A stretch of 64,000 nucleotides of DNA from Roseibium suaedae (GTDB lineage Bacteria; Pseudomonadota; Alphaproteobacteria; Rhizobiales; Stappiaceae), in NCBI RefSeq assembly GCF_900142725.1, contig NZ_FRBW01000001.1, forward strand, positions 992,001-1,056,000. The letters run 5' to 3'. The position numbers and the translations under genes were made by a program. The notes beneath the pieces are model-generated. The model saw nothing but the letters and a program-made list of their open reading frames with translations, was not told the origin of the DNA and ran no database searches. Below, in pieces: positions 1 to 10,800 of the stretch (position 1 is the stretch's first letter; each line of letters opens with the position of its first letter).

Positions 1-2
1 AT

Positions 3-986
3 CATGCGGCCAAGGATCTTTTCGTCGAATGGAAATGGGACGGGATCCGCATTCAGGCAGCTGCCGCCAGAAATGAAGCAGGGCAGCAGGTCGCACGGCT
101 TTATTCGCGTACGGGAGAGGATATATCCGCGGCCTTTCCGGACATCCTGGCCGTCATGACGTTTGATGCCGTGATCGACGGCGAACTGCTCGTGCGGCGG
201 GAAGGGGCAGTGCAGCCCTTCTCCGATTTGCAGAAGCGGCTCAACCGGAAGACTGCAGGGCCGAAGCTGCAAAGAGACTATCCGGCTGCCATCCGGGTCT
301 ATGACCTTCTGGTTCTGGAAGGGGAAGATCTGCGTGCCCTGCCATTTCTGGAGCGCCGGCGGAAGCTTGAGGCCTTTATCCTGGCGCTGGGCAGGCCGGA
401 GATCGACCTGTCCGCGGAAGTGCCCGCTGTCAGCTGGGAGGCGATCGCCGCTGCCCGCGAGAGCCCGGAGCAGCTTCTTGCCGGCCCGGATGCGGCGGCG
501 GTCGAAGGCCTGATGCTGAAGCGCCGTGATGCTCCCTATCTACCCGGCCGCCCGAAGGGCCAGTGGTTCAAGTGGAAGCGCGATCCCTATCTGGTGGATG
601 CGGTGCTCATGTATGCCCAGCGGGGGCATGGCAAGCGCTCCTCCTTTTATTCCGACTATACGTTCGGCGTCTGGTCCGGCGATCCGGAAAACGAGGTGCT
701 TGTGCCGGTTGGCAAGGCCTATTTCGGCTTCACCGACGAGGAGCTGGTGCAAATCGACCGGTTCGTCCGCTCCAATACGGTCAACCGGTTTGGGCCAGTT
801 CGCGAAGTTTTGCATGGCAAGGAAGCAGGTCTTGTGCTCGAAGTGGCATTTGAAGGCCTGAACCGGTCGACACGCCACAAGTCGGGACTGGCTATGCGCT
901 TTCCGCGCATATCCCGCTTGCGGTGGGACAAGCCGCCCGCAGAGGCGGACAGGATCGAAACGCTGGAAGCCTTGCTGACAGGGTAG
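3..986 (+). CDS. ATP-dependent DNA ligase, C-terminal part (5' end outside window)
   Basis: The reading frame is open from the first bases of the window, so the N-terminus is missing. The visible 327 residues start just before the adenylation motif: KWDG at visible residues 11-14, whose Lys is the AMP acceptor. Further on are motif III (DGELL), motif IV (EGLMLK) and motif V (WFKWKR). The FYSDYTFGVW stretch fits the bacterial ligase group usually annotated as the cisplatin-damage-response ligase, which seals DNA nicks and normally travels with an Lhr-type helicase and a nuclease. Those partners, if present, would lie upstream. Full members are about 530 residues, so roughly 200 are missing. 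LigD is less likely because no polymerase or nuclease domain is seen. Confidence 0.88.
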   Translation, partial: HAAKDLFVEWKWDGIRIQAAAARNEAGQQVARLYSRTGEDISAAFPDILAVMTFDAVIDGELLVRREGAVQPFSDLQKRLNRKTAGPKLQRDYPAAIRVYDLLVLEGEDLRALPFLERRRKLEAFILALGRPEIDLSAEVPAVSWEAIAAARESPEQLLAGPDAAAVEGLMLKRRDAPYLPGRPKGQWFKWKRDPYLVDAVLMYAQRGHGKRSSFYSDYTFGVWSGDPENEVLVPVGKAYFGFTDEELVQIDRFVRSNTVNRFGPVREVLHGKEAGLVLEVAFEGLNRSTRHKSGLAMRFPRISRLRWDKPPAEADRIETLEALLTG

Positions 987-1043
987 TCAAGGTCTGCGCA
1001 TTCATCCGGAGGAGGGGCTCCGGGAAAACCAAAGGAAGAGGGC

Positions 1044-1664
1044 ATGTCCCGTACCATCGATTACTATTTCACTCATCTGTCGCCCTGGGCCTATCTCGGC
1101 CATCAGGCCTTTCGGGAGCTTTGCGCAAAGCAGGGCGTTACCATCCGTGCCCGTCCGGTGGATCTGGGCGGCGTGTTTGAAAGCAGTGGCGGCGTGCCGC
1201 TTGCCAAGCGCCATCCTGTCCGCATGGACTACCGCCTGATCGAACTGCAACGCTGGCAGGAAGCCAGGGGCATTCCGCTGACCTTCAAGCCCGCCTTCTT
1301 TCCTGTGGCTCCGGGACTGGCGGATCGTGCAGGCATCGCTTTCGAACTGTCCGGCGGCAATATGCTCGACTATTCGCTGGGTGTTTTTCAGGCGATCTGG
1401 ACCAAGGACCAGAACATTGCCGACGAGGGGGTGATCACCTCCGTCCTGGAAAGCCTTGGCGCGGATGCGGCGAAGGTTCTGACTGCCGCCAAGGGCGATG
1501 AGGTCGAGGAAGCCTATCAGGCCAACAAGAAGGACGCGATTGCAACCGGCATCATCGGCTCGCCCTGCTATGTCCTGAAAGGGGAACCTTTCTGGGGGCA
1601 GGACCGGCTGGATCTGCTGGAACGGGCCCTGGTCTCCGACCGGCCGGCTTTCCGTCCGCTCTAG
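1044..1664 (+). CDS. 2-hydroxychromene-2-carboxylate isomerase family protein (DsbA/GST-kappa fold)
   Basis: A 206-residue protein of normal family length. It has a thioredoxin-fold start (IDYYFTHLSPWAYLG) in which the Ser near residue 13 occupies the glutathione/active-site position of GST-kappa and NahD-type isomerases. The C-terminal IGSPCYVLKGEPFWGQDRL block is typical of the family. The name implies glutathione-dependent isomerisation in naphthalene breakdown, but most alphaproteobacterial copies stand alone and their substrate is unknown. No aromatic-degradation genes are nearby. It starts 57 bases after the ligase on the same strand and is followed by a strong hairpin, so it probably ends that transcript. 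Confidence 0.85.
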   Translation: MSRTIDYYFTHLSPWAYLGHQAFRELCAKQGVTIRARPVDLGGVFESSGGVPLAKRHPVRMDYRLIELQRWQEARGIPLTFKPAFFPVAPGLADRAGIAFELSGGNMLDYSLGVFQAIWTKDQNIADEGVITSVLESLGADAAKVLTAAKGDEVEEAYQANKKDAIATGIIGSPCYVLKGEPFWGQDRLDLLERALVSDRPAFRPL

Positions 1665-1695
1665 GCGCGCGGCAGCCTGAATTCTAGGCAAGACA

Positions 1696-1738
1696 TGATC
1701 AGGAGGGCCGTTCTTTTGTGAAGGACGGCCCTCCATCA
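1696..1738 (+). terminator. Hairpin downstream of the isomerase gene
   Basis: GGAGGGCCGT (1702-1711) pairs perfectly with ACGGCCCTCC (1725-1734), and outer TGAT/ATCA bases extend the stem. A T-rich stretch (TTCTTT) follows. This is a likely intrinsic terminator for the ligase-isomerase transcript. Confidence 0.7.
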
Positions 1739-1824
1739 TTCTTTGACCATGAGATTGTGGTTCGCATTTGCTAGAACAGGACTCAGGGCAAAGGATGAGA
1801 CGGCAGATGGCTGGAGAAGCACAG

Positions 1825-2556
1825 ATGGAACCGAAGCGGATGAAAGCCACTCTCAAGGCTGGTGGACTGCGGATGATCGCGGCCGGATCCGTTCTGGCTG
1901 TCTTGTCCCTGCCGCTGACCCTGTCGCTGACCCCGGCGGCCTTTGCCGAAGATGCCGGGCTTCGGTCTGCCATTGTTCCGGCCGGGGCCAAGAAATTCGA
2001 CGGCCGTGTTCCTGAAGGTGTCAAGCCGGAGGCCGGGCGTGAGGCGGAAAAACAGGATGATGCGGTGCCAAGCTCCGAAGGGGCAGCTGATGCCGACGAA
2101 TCCGAGTTCGGTCCGCCCCACCGTTTCCAGCTTGTCCGCAACGGCGAAGATGTTCTGCGGATTGACCGGCACAGCGGCAAGGTGGGCGTCTGCAAGAAGC
2201 AGAATGCGGTCTGGCGCTGTTCGCCGGTGCCACTGGCGGAAGATGCCTATGAAGCCGAGATTGTCAGCTTGAACGGCCAGATCGATGCGCTGAAACAGCG
2301 GATTGCGGAGCTTGAAGCCGGTGCGCGCGAAAAGGCTCTGGATGAAGCTGCCAGGAACTCGCTGAAAGCACCGGAGCTGCCTTCTTCTCCCAAGGCGGAA
2401 GACGGCAAGTCTGCGGAGACTGAGCCGTCACTCTCCGAAAAGGACGAGCAGGAGCTCAACAAGGTTCTGGATTTTTCTGAAAAGGCGATGCGCCGGTTCT
2501 TCGGTCTGATGCAGGACCTGCGCCGGGATATGGAAGGCGAGCCTTCCGCACGCTGA
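1825..2556 (+). CDS. Secreted/periplasmic coiled-coil protein of unknown function
   Basis: I do not recognise a family. The start at 1825 is chosen because GGAGAA lies 7 bases upstream; in-frame ATGs at 1795 and 1807 and a TTG at 1768 are alternatives. From 1825 there are 243 residues: a basic N-terminus, a hydrophobic signal segment ending near AFAEDAG, then a low-complexity acidic region. A compact segment around HRFQLVRNGEDVLRIDRHSGKV carries two Cys (CKKQ and WRCSP), and a predicted coiled coil (IVSLNGQIDALKQRIAEL) precedes a charged tail. It is probably exported, as the signal segment suggests. It sits alone between two hairpins. Confidence 0.7.
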   Translation: MEPKRMKATLKAGGLRMIAAGSVLAVLSLPLTLSLTPAAFAEDAGLRSAIVPAGAKKFDGRVPEGVKPEAGREAEKQDDAVPSSEGAADADESEFGPPHRFQLVRNGEDVLRIDRHSGKVGVCKKQNAVWRCSPVPLAEDAYEAEIVSLNGQIDALKQRIAELEAGAREKALDEAARNSLKAPELPSSPKAEDGKSAETEPSLSEKDEQELNKVLDFSEKAMRRFFGLMQDLRRDMEGEPSAR

Positions 2557-2577
2557 CTTCGCGCCTTGAGAGAACGT

Positions 2578-2616
2578 CCCGGCAAGACATCTTGCTGCGG
2601 CCTTGCCGGGGTTTTA
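2578..2616 (+). terminator. Intrinsic terminator after the coiled-coil gene
   Basis: CCCGGCAAG (2578-2586) pairs with CTTGCCGGG (2602-2610), followed by GTTTTA. It lies between two convergent genes, so it could act in one or both directions. Confidence 0.7.
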
Positions 2617-2631
2617 CGTGTCATTTGCCTG

Positions 2632-3498
2632 TCAGAGGCAGAGAGCCGTCAGGTCACGCCTTGTCTGTTCGGGCAGGGCAGCGGGCTGGCGGATCTGCAG
2701 GTCCAGCGGCAGAACCGCGGAATCGCAAACGGCAGCCAGCCGTTTGGTGCGGCTTTCAAACAGGTGATGGCGCAGGGTGAAGGACTTGTCCTGCACGGCC
2801 GTCAGGTTGCTCAGCACCAGGATCGCATCCCCGGCCTTGAGCGGGCTGAGCCAGGTCAGTTTTGCCTCTGTGGTCAGGCGTCCGAGGCCGTTTTCCTTGT
2901 GATAGGCCTGCTTCAACGGCGTCTTTTCCCAGAAATGCGGTGAGGCATTGCTGGCGCAGGAGACGGCGAACTGATCATCCGCACGATTGTCCGCGCCCTG
3001 GTGCCGGGCCAGAACCGTTGCACGGTGGGATAGCACTGCGCCTGCGGACAGGAGCGTGTCCAGGGTCATGCGTGTGTTCACCGGCGTTGCCGCGATTTCC
3101 TGCGGGTTGGCATGGGCCGGCATCGGCACCATGAAGTCCTTGAAGCGGGTGCGCAGGGTGCGGGCGGACGAAGCGTTGGGCGCATAGCCGTCGATGGCTG
3201 TGGCCGTCAGGTCGCCGGTCGCCCCGTCGAACATTTCATGGACCACGGTCAGCATATGCGGTCCGTCAAAGGCAACACCGCTAGCCACGCGCACCAGGTC
3301 GCCGCTTTTGACTTCCCGGAGGAAGCGGACGTGACGCACGCGCCTCTGGCCGGCGATCGCATCGGAGAAGCCGCTCAAAAGCTGAAACTGACGGTCAGCT
3401 TCTTCAAAAATCCCGAAATAAAATTGAATATTCAGATGGTTGTTCTCATCGCATTCCCATCGGCTTGCGAATGAAAGCAGAGTTTCCTGAAAAGGCAT
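2632..3498 (-). CDS. Hotdog-fold acyl-CoA thioesterase-like protein (double hotdog)
   Basis: The 288-residue protein contains two 4HBT-type hotdog halves. The first has ECDENNHLNIQFYFGIFEE, matching the active-site segment of 4-hydroxybenzoyl-CoA-type thioesterases (D-x2-x-H-x-N-x3-Y). The second half (LTTEAKLTWLSPLKAGD) resembles the paired domain of acyl-ACP or carnitine-related thioesterases. The Met at 3498 is preferred over an upstream GTG/ATG-initiated extension to 3567, because the fold begins right after it and AGGAAAC lies just upstream. The substrate cannot be told from context. It reads toward the coiled-coil gene and away from the YjbQ gene. Confidence 0.72.
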   Translation of the reverse strand: MPFQETLLSFASRWECDENNHLNIQFYFGIFEEADRQFQLLSGFSDAIAGQRRVRHVRFLREVKSGDLVRVASGVAFDGPHMLTVVHEMFDGATGDLTATAIDGYAPNASSARTLRTRFKDFMVPMPAHANPQEIAATPVNTRMTLDTLLSAGAVLSHRATVLARHQGADNRADDQFAVSCASNASPHFWEKTPLKQAYHKENGLGRLTTEAKLTWLSPLKAGDAILVLSNLTAVQDKSFTLRHHLFESRTKRLAAVCDSAVLPLDLQIRQPAALPEQTRRDLTALCL

Positions 3499-3803
3499 TG
3501 CGGAATGTTTCCTAACTTTGCACGGTTGCCCGTGTCTTATCTTGTGATTATGGGGCGATTTCCACATTGTATTCGTTGTTTTTGAGTAATCGTTTTATGA
3601 TTGCTCTATGTCGATAAACCAGAGATTGTATTTGCGAAAAAAGTCCGTATTTTCTCTGATGTGTGTTTCATTTCTGAAGCAGTTTTGTTCTGTTGTATTT
3701 AACGGGGCAGGGCGGTGTCCCAACGGGAAAGATACCGGCCTCCTTCTGTTAAGGGCCTGAAATCACTGGGTTCATTAAGCGGCGGCAAGAAGGATCGACT
3801 TTC
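3499..3803. other. Divergent AT-rich intergenic region
   Basis: About 305 bases separate the thioesterase (-) and YjbQ (+) genes. The segment is clearly AT-richer than its surroundings (runs such as TTGTTTTTGAG and TTGTTCTGTTG), as expected for a divergent promoter region. I see no convincing gene, palindromic operator or RNA in it. Confidence 0.5.
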
Positions 3804-4274
3804 ATGGCACCCCATTCGTCTTTGGGTCTTTGGACATTGGACGAGGCGGAGGGCTCCTTGCGGCAATCCATGGCCCGTCTTGTGGTTCCGACCAGGGGGC
3901 AACGATTTCACCAGATCAGTCAGCCCGTGAATGACTGGCTGAAAAGCGCTGGAGCCGGTGATGGCTTGCTGACCTTGTTCCTGAGACATACTTCCGCATC
4001 CCTGACGATCCAGGAAAACACCGATCCGGATGTTCAGGCAGACATCATCGATGCACTTGACCGGCTTGCGCCTGAAGGTGATGGCTACCGGCATCACCTG
4101 GAGGGGCCGGACGACATGCCTGCCCATATCAAGTCCCACCTGACCGGTGTTTCTCTTCAGGTCCCGGTCATTGACGGGCAAATGGATCTGGGTACCTGGC
4201 AGGCGATCTACATTGTTGAACACCGGAAAGGTCAGCACCAACGGACGGTGACCCTGCACTATCTGGGAACGTGA
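3804..4274 (+). CDS. yjbQ: YjbQ family protein (UPF0047)
   Basis: 156 residues, with the YjbQ signature block LFLRHTSASLTIQENTD, the conserved DGYRHHLEGPDDMPAHIKS metal-site region and the GTWQAIYIVEHR C-terminal strand. Members are small single-domain proteins; one was reported to have weak thiamine-phosphate synthase activity, but the real role is unsettled. The three His and the acidic residues that would form the presumed metal site are all visible. The start at 3804 has AAGAAGGA about 9 bases upstream. It appears monocistronic. Confidence 0.88.
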   Translation: MAPHSSLGLWTLDEAEGSLRQSMARLVVPTRGQRFHQISQPVNDWLKSAGAGDGLLTLFLRHTSASLTIQENTDPDVQADIIDALDRLAPEGDGYRHHLEGPDDMPAHIKSHLTGVSLQVPVIDGQMDLGTWQAIYIVEHRKGQHQRTVTLHYLGT

Positions 4275-4580
4275 TAGGGTCAACTACTTAGCTGGAACCG
4301 CCATTTTCTGTTTGAGACAGTAAATCGCTGCCACGAAGGGGATGCTCACTTCGGTGGGATTGACGGCAGTTTATAAGCGCTGCAAAAATGAAGTCAGATC
4401 AGGCAGAAAGACTGCCAACTCAGGGGCGGGGCAGACATACGGCACATGTGCCGGCAGGCGGAGACGCAGGCTGGCGGCGGGCGCGAGACGGCAGGCTTTC
4501 TGGGAGGGAGGGCTGACTGGATTCGGCGCCGGCAAGGGTGCCGGAACGTTACCCGCCCGGACAGCAAGGAGGAGCCCGGC
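4275..4580. other. Intergenic region before the NarL-type regulator
   Basis: About 306 bases with no convincing gene. A frame opens from 4342 and from 4446, but its composition is Arg-rich and unlike a protein, and the regulator's own start lies at 4581. Probably promoter and leader for the regulator. Confidence 0.4.
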
Positions 4581-5234
4581 GTGCCGGACACAGCGTTTCG
4601 ATTCATCATTGCAGACGACCATCCGTTGTTTCGCGGGGCGTTGAAACAGACGCTGGAAATTCAGTATCCGGATTCCCGCATCGAGGAGGCAGGAACCCTT
4701 GAGGATGTGACCGCTCTCCTGAGCGGCGGCAGCGATGTGGATCTCGTTCTTCTCGATCTGACCATGCCGGGCATGCGCGGCTTTTCCGGCCTCATGTATC
4801 TGCGGGCGCAGTTCGCGGGTGTTCCCGTCGTCATCGTGTCCGCCAATGAGGACCCCCAGGCAATCCGCAGCTGCATCAAGTTCGGGGCCTCCGGTTTCAT
4901 TCCCAAGTCCCACGGGATCGAAGTCATCCGCGATGCCATTTCAGCGGTGATGGAGGGCAATGTCTGGACCCCGCCGGAAGTGGACCTGTCCGCCGATGAC
5001 GGCACGACGGATCTGGTCCAGCGTCTGGCAACTCTCACGCCCCAGCAGGTGCGCGTTCTGATGATGTTGTCGGAAGGCCTTTTGAACAAGCAGATCGCCT
5101 ATGAGCTGTCTGTGTCCGAAGCGACCGTCAAGGCGCATGTCTCCGCCATCTTGCAAAAGCTGGGCGTGGAAAGCCGGACCCAGGCCGTGATTGCCGCCTC
5201 GAAGATCGAGGCCGGGCAGTGGCAGATCGGCTGA
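4581..5234 (+). CDS. NarL/FixJ-type response regulator (REC + LuxR HTH)
   Basis: 217 residues from a GTG at 4581, chosen because AAGGAGGAG sits 8 bases upstream; the open frame extends farther upstream but shows no receiver sequence there. The receiver has the acidic pair in IIADDH, phospho-acceptor Asp59 in LLDLTMPG, and Lys109 in FIPKS. A linker leads to a LuxR-type HTH (LTPQQVRVLMMLSEG...NKQIAYELSVSEATVKAHVSAIL). The natural partner is the SLC5-fused hybrid kinase at 7802-11362, since such kinases are commonly paired with NarL-type regulators, with the GGDEF-EAL gene between them. Target genes are unknown. Confidence 0.9.
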   Translation: MPDTAFRFIIADDHPLFRGALKQTLEIQYPDSRIEEAGTLEDVTALLSGGSDVDLVLLDLTMPGMRGFSGLMYLRAQFAGVPVVIVSANEDPQAIRSCIKFGASGFIPKSHGIEVIRDAISAVMEGNVWTPPEVDLSADDGTTDLVQRLATLTPQQVRVLMMLSEGLLNKQIAYELSVSEATVKAHVSAILQKLGVESRTQAVIAASKIEAGQWQIG

Positions 5235-5373
5235 AAGGAAAATTTTCAGTCCGGGCAGGTCTTAAGAAACTTGCTAGAATTTTAGACGTCCAGCTTACCG
5301 GAAATTTGCGGCCGTAAGATACACCTGCCTCTCCCTGCGTCATGACGCAGATGAAGAGGATGGTGTTGCTGCG

Positions 5374-7827
5374 GTGAAGGCGATTTTCAGCATCGGTAGT
5401 TTTCTCGGTCTGGTTGATGCTCTCGACGGGAGCAAGCAAACCACCGGGGCTGAGGAGACCATTGCTCCCGGCCGCTCTGAGGCCGTGCGGGCACGCGGCC
5501 TTGCGACGTCCGTTGCTTTCGGCAAGCAGGTCATCGATGACGCCCTGGCATCGCGGGTGCGTGCGGCTCAGATCCGTGCCGTCATGAACCTCTTTCCTTT
5601 CACGGTCGTCGCCAATCTCATCAATATTCTCGTCGTCGTCGCGATGCTTCATGGCCCCATCCCGGCCAGTGTCCTGGCGGCCTGGGTCTGCGGCCTGTCG
5701 CTCTGCCTTGGTTTTGGCATCAAGGCCTGGCTCAAGAGCCGGCGGCAGCCAATCAAGAAAGCCTCGCCACGGGCAATGAAGGCGGCCGTGCGCAATGCCG
5801 TCGTCCTGTCCTCGTTCTGGGCGGTGGTGCCAATCGTTACCTTCGCCTATTTCGGCCCCGAGACGAAACTCATCATTGCGTCCCTGACCACCGGCATGAT
5901 CGGGGCGGGGAGCTTCGCCCTTGCGACCGTTCCGGCTGCGGCCATCGCCTGGATCGGCATTCTGATCATGGGTTCCATCGTTGCGCTTGTCATCGAGGGA
6001 ACCACCAACAGCCTCGTCTTTGCGATCCTGCTGTGCAGCTTCAGCTTCATTGTTTTCGGCTCGGTCATCCTGTCCTCCAGTCTTTTCGTCTCCCGGTTTC
6101 TTGCTGAAGCGGAAGCCAAGAGAAAAGAGGAACTCATCGCTCTCCTGCTGAATGAATTCGAGGAGACGGCCAGCGACTGGCTCTGGGAAACGGACGCGGA
6201 TGGCTGTCTTCAGCGGGTCTCCTATCGTTTTGTCGAAGTGAGCGGGCGGAGCCGTGAAGAGTTGCAAGGGATGGACTTCGGGCTTCTGCTGAAACAGGAG
6301 GCGACGGGGGAAATCGCCCAGGAGGGCAAGGCACTGGTGAAGGCCTTCATCTCCCGACAATCCATTCACAGCATGGTCGTGCCGGTCCAGATCGGTAAGG
6401 AAATGCGATGGTGGTCTCTGGCTGCCCGGCCAGCTTATGACGAACGTGGCACCTTTATCGGCTACAGAGGCGTTGGCTCGGATGTGACCGATGCCCGCCG
6501 CTCCAGTGAGTTGCTGGAGCATATGGCCGCGCATGATTCCCTGACCTCAATCGGCAATCGCAGCTGGTTCTTCAAGGTGGCGCAGCGGGAACTGGACAAG
6601 GCCCATGCCAGCGGCCGCAGCCAGACCATCTTCATGATCGACCTGGATAACTTCAAGACGGTCAATGACATTTGCGGTCATCCGGTGGGGGACCGGCTGC
6701 TGTCCATGGTGGCGGAGCGCCTGACCCGGATTTGCGAGGGCAAGGTCCTTCTGGCACGCATCGGCGGCGATGAGTTTGCCGCCATCGGCGGGTTTTCCGA
6801 TCCGGAAGACGGGCAGGCTCTCGCGCAGCAGATCATCGACGTCTTGCGTCCGGCGTTCCTTATCGGCGAGCGGACACTGCAGGTCGGTGCGACCATTGGC
6901 CTTGCCATCAGTCCCGGCCACGGCCGTGCGCTGGACGAGCTGATGCGCCACGCGGACATCGCTCTCTACAAGGCAAAGCACCTCGGACGAGGACGTGCCC
7001 TGACCTATCTGTCGGTCATGGAAGAGGAAATCCGTAACCGCCGGGAAATCGAGGAAGAGCTGCGCCTCGCGATCGAGCTGGATCAGCTGGACCTTGCCTA
7101 TCAGCCGGTGGTGAGCAGCAAGGACGGGTCTGTCCTCAGCTACGAAGCCCTGCTGCGATGGAACCATCCAGGCCGCAACGGCATCTCGCCTGCCGAGTTC
7201 ATTCCGGTCGCGGAAGAAACCGGCCTGATCATTCCGATCGGAGAATGGGTTCTGCGCAGGGCCTGCCGTCAGGCGCTGGAACTGCCGGGCAACATCAGCA
7301 TCGCCGTCAATCTGTCGCCGATCCAGTTCATGGTTCCGGATTTCGTCGAGACGGTCAAAGCCATCCTGGAAGAGACTGGCCTTGCCTCAGAGCGGCTCAT
7401 TCTCGAGATCACCGAATCCGTCCTGATCCAGGATTTCCGCCAGACAGGGGCGATCCTGAACGCACTGTCCGAGCTTGGTGTCAGCATTGCGCTGGATGAT
7501 TTCGGGACCGGCTACTCTTCCTTGTCCTATCTCCGGCTCTACCCGTTTGACCGGATCAAGATCGACAAGTCTTTCGTGGACGAACTGTCCGGCGGCAAGG
7601 ACAGTCAGGCCATCATCTCCGCCATCATTTCCATGGCTCATACCCTGGGAATGACCGTGACGGCGGAGGGCGTGGAAACCGAAGTTCAGGCCGAAACCCT
7701 GCGCAAATTAGGCTGTGACTGCCTGCAGGGCTATCACTTCGGCCGGCCGACCAGAAGCAGTGAGCTGTTCCGGTTTCTGAAAGACGGTGGCGGCAAGGTG
7801 ATCACGCCTCAGTTTGCCCGGGGCTGA
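5374..7827 (+). CDS. Membrane-bound PAS-GGDEF-EAL cyclic-di-GMP enzyme
   Basis: 817 residues. Several hydrophobic segments lie between about residues 70 and 245, followed by a PAS domain (about 260-375, [14 protein letters not shown]), a GGDEF domain (about 385-545) and an EAL domain (about 555-805). The GGDEF signature is intact near residue 465. The EAL domain keeps [23 protein letters not shown] and AEGVET, so it should hydrolyse cyclic di-GMP. No RxxD inhibitory site is seen just before GGDEF. The protein probably senses a signal through its membrane/PAS part and tunes cyclic-di-GMP. The GTG start is the best fit to the frame but has only a distant AGAGGA. Its 3' end overlaps the convergent kinase gene by 26 bases. 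Confidence 0.9.
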   Translation: MKAIFSIGSFLGLVDALDGSKQTTGAEETIAPGRSEAVRARGLATSVAFGKQVIDDALASRVRAAQIRAVMNLFPFTVVANLINILVVVAMLHGPIPASVLAAWVCGLSLCLGFGIKAWLKSRRQPIKKASPRAMKAAVRNAVVLSSFWAVVPIVTFAYFGPETKLIIASLTTGMIGAGSFALATVPAAAIAWIGILIMGSIVALVIEGTTNSLVFAILLCSFSFIVFGSVILSSSLFVSRFLAEAEAKRKEELIALLLNEFEETASDWLWETDADGCLQRVSYRFVEVSGRSREELQGMDFGLLLKQEATGEIAQEGKALVKAFISRQSIHSMVVPVQIGKEMRWWSLAARPAYDERGTFIGYRGVGSDVTDARRSSELLEHMAAHDSLTSIGNRSWFFKVAQRELDKAHASGRSQTIFMIDLDNFKTVNDICGHPVGDRLLSMVAERLTRICEGKVLLARIGGDEFAAIGGFSDPEDGQALAQQIIDVLRPAFLIGERTLQVGATIGLAISPGHGRALDELMRHADIALYKAKHLGRGRALTYLSVMEEEIRNRREIEEELRLAIELDQLDLAYQPVVSSKDGSVLSYEALLRWNHPGRNGISPAEFIPVAEETGLIIPIGEWVLRRACRQALELPGNISIAVNLSPIQFMVPDFVETVKAILEETGLASERLILEITESVLIQDFRQTGAILNALSELGVSIALDDFGTGYSSLSYLRLYPFDRIKIDKSFVDELSGGKDSQAIISAIISMAHTLGMTVTAEGVETEVQAETLRKLGCDCLQGYHFGRPTRSSELFRFLKDGGGKVITPQFARG

Positions 7828-10800
7828 CGCCTTCCAGTTCCGCCGTTTCCCGTTCCGCAGCGCATCTTGCCAGCTGTGCCCTGAGGGCCGCAGGTTTCAG
7901 GGGCTTGTTGAAGATGTCGATGGACTTGCGCGAGGCGTCACTGCGCACGCCCCGGCTTCTGTCGGCAGTGATCAGGAAGGCCGGAATGCGGGAGCCGAAT
8001 TTCCAGCGCAGCCGGACAATTGCCTCGATGCCATTGCCGTCATCCAGGTGATAATCCGCCAGAATGACATCCGGCTTTTGTCCAGCTTCGTTCAGAAGGT
8101 GGGCTGCCTCGACATCATTGGGCGCGGTGATCACCTGGCAGTGCCAGTTCTCAAGCAGATGACGCATGCCGTTCAGAATGTCCGGTTCGTTGTCGATGGC
8201 CAGGACACACAGGCCAGTGAGCTGGCCGGGCACTCCCGGAACAACAGAAGGGGCAGCTTCCAGAGGAACTGCCGCCGCGACCGGCAAGGTCACGCGGAAG
8301 CAGGATCCGTGGCCGGTCTTTGAACTGAGGCTGACCGGATGGTCCAGCACGTTGGAAATCCGCTCGACGATGGACAGGCCCAGGCCAAGCCCCTTGGCGA
8401 CACGCATGCCGTCATCCAGCCGGTGGAACTCCTCGAAGATTACCGTCTGCTTGGCGGGCGGGATACCCATGCCGGTGTCGTGAACTTCCACGACGATCTT
8501 GCCGCTCTTGTGGCGGCAGCCAACCAGCACAGAGCCGCTGGAGGTGTATTTGAGCGCGTTGGAAACAAGGTTCTGCAGCAGTCTGCGCAGAAGCCTCCGG
8601 TCGGAGCGGACCGAGAGGGAGGTGGGAACGAAGCGCAGTGTCAGGCCCTTTTCCTGAGCAACCGGCTCAAATTCCAGTTTCAATGCCGTCAGCAGCACAT
8701 CCAGCCGGAAGACGGAAAGTTCCGGCTTGAGAGCCCCGGTATCGAGACGGGAAATATCGAGCACCGCGCCGATGATGTCTTCGACGGATTCCAGCGCTGC
8801 TTCCACATTGCGCACCAGATCCCCCGCTTCCCCTTCCTTCAGCCGGTCGACCAGCACAGAGGAATAAAGCCGTGCGGCGTTCAGCGGCTGGAGAATGTCG
8901 TGGCCGGCCGCCGCCAGAAACCGGGTCTTGCCGATGTTGGCTTCCTCAGCCGCATGGGTCGCCTGCACCAGCCGCTGGTTCACGTAGGTGAGTTCCTCTG
9001 TGCGTTCGCGCACACGCCGTTCCAGGGTTTCATTGGCCCGGGCAAGGGCATCTTCCGCCATCACCCGTTCGGTGATGTCCGTGTAGGTCGTCACGATGCC
9101 GCCGTCCGGCATGGGGCTGATGCGGACTTCCAGCACGCTGCCGGAAGAGGTGAGCCTCTCCTGGAACGTATCCTGGACCACCGCCAGACGTTCTAGCCGG
9201 TCAGAGACGATAGCCTCAATGGGGCCGTCGCCATGTTCACCCCGTTCCGCATTGTAGCGGATGATGGAATCGAGTGTCGTGCCGACTTGGCCATATTCGG
9301 TCGGCAATCCGAGAAGGTCGCGGAACTGGCGGTTCCAGCAGATCAGGCGCAGGTCCCGGTCGAACACGCCGATCCCCTGGCGGACCTGATCAAGCGCCGT
9401 CTGCAGCAGGTCGCGGTTATATTGGATGGCCGCCGAGGCATCGTCGAGCAGCTTGACCGCGCCCTTTGCCGAGGGGTCATGGCGCTTCAGCATCAGCGAC
9501 AGAACAAGCCGGGAAGACGCCGCGCCAATGGCGCTGGCAAGGATCTGTTCGGAAAAGCGCAAGAGGCTTGCATCTGCGGTGCTTGCCGGATCCAGCGTCA
9601 GCCCGCGTTCGCGCGCATAGCGGTTGAAGGACCTGTCGGTGCGTTCCTCACCCAGATAACGGGCGATGGTGGAGCGCAGATCGCCTGCGGTCACTGTCGT
9701 GCGCCACAGGCGGAGGCTCGGAGCAGGGGTCAGGTCGGCAGGCACGAAAATGTTCGCCTGAAGCTTTTCCGCCGGCTCCGGCCTCCGGATCAGGGAAAAG
9801 ACGATGAAGAAGATGACATTGCCAGCCAGGCTCCAGAACGTGCCATGCACGAGGGGCGCGGCTTCCAGTCCGAACAGGGCCTGAGGCTTCAGGAATTCAA
9901 GTCCGAAGGGGCCCGTATCCAGAAAGGTGCTGGGAATGAGATTGGAGACGGCGAAAGTCGGAATGAACAGCGTGTAGAGCCAGATGGCAAAGCCGACGCT
10001 CATGCCGGCAATAGCGCCTCTCGCTGTTGCCCTGCGCCACAAGAGCCCGCCGATCAGGGCCGGGGCAAACTGGGCGATGGCGGCAAAGGACAGAAGGCCG
10101 ATGGAGGCAAGCGCTGCCGTGTTCCCCGTCGCCCGGTAATAGGCATAGGCCAGCAGCAGGATCAGGAAGATCGCCATGCGCCGGACGGTCAGAAGCAGGC
10201 GGCTCATGTCCTTGCCGCCGGCGGCCACCAGTTCGTCCTCGCTGCGCCGGCGCAGGATCAGCGGCACGGCAATGTCGTTGGAGATCATGATCGCCAGAGC
10301 GACGGTGGCCACGATGACCATGGCGGTGGCCGCCGAAAGACCGCCGATGAAGGCAAAGAGTGCCAGCCAGCCCTGGCCTGCGTCGATCGGCAGGGCCAGC
10401 ACATAGGTGTCCGAGTTGATGTCATGGCCGAAGCGCAGGAGGCCAGCAGCTGCAATCGGCACCACGAACAGGTTGATCAGCACAAGATAGAGCGGGAACA
10501 GCCAGGTGGCGCGGCGCACTTCCGCTTCCGAATTGTTTTCCGTCACCGTCACATGAAACTGGCGGGGCAGGGCCACCACTGCAAAGGCAGACAGAAGCGT
10601 CATCACCAGCCAGTTGTCCCGGTTGAGCGACTGGGTGAAGACGCCCGCCACCTCAGGTGCGCTGGAAATCGACTGGATGAGGTCCACCGGCCCGTCATAG
10701 AGCGAATAGGTTACCCAGATCCCGACCGCCATGAAGGCAACCAGCTTGACCACCGCCTCTGCCGCGATGGCAAGCATCAGGCCAGCCTGGTGTTCCGTCG

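Noticed and set aside
4342..4580. N-terminal extension or separate gene before the NarL-type regulator
   Set aside because: The frames are Arg/Gly-rich without motif, and the AAGGAGGAG site fixes the regulator start at 4581.
5128..6534. 468-residue open frame on the minus strand
   Set aside because: Antisense to the regulator and GGDEF-EAL genes; composition is that of a high-GC shadow frame with no motif.
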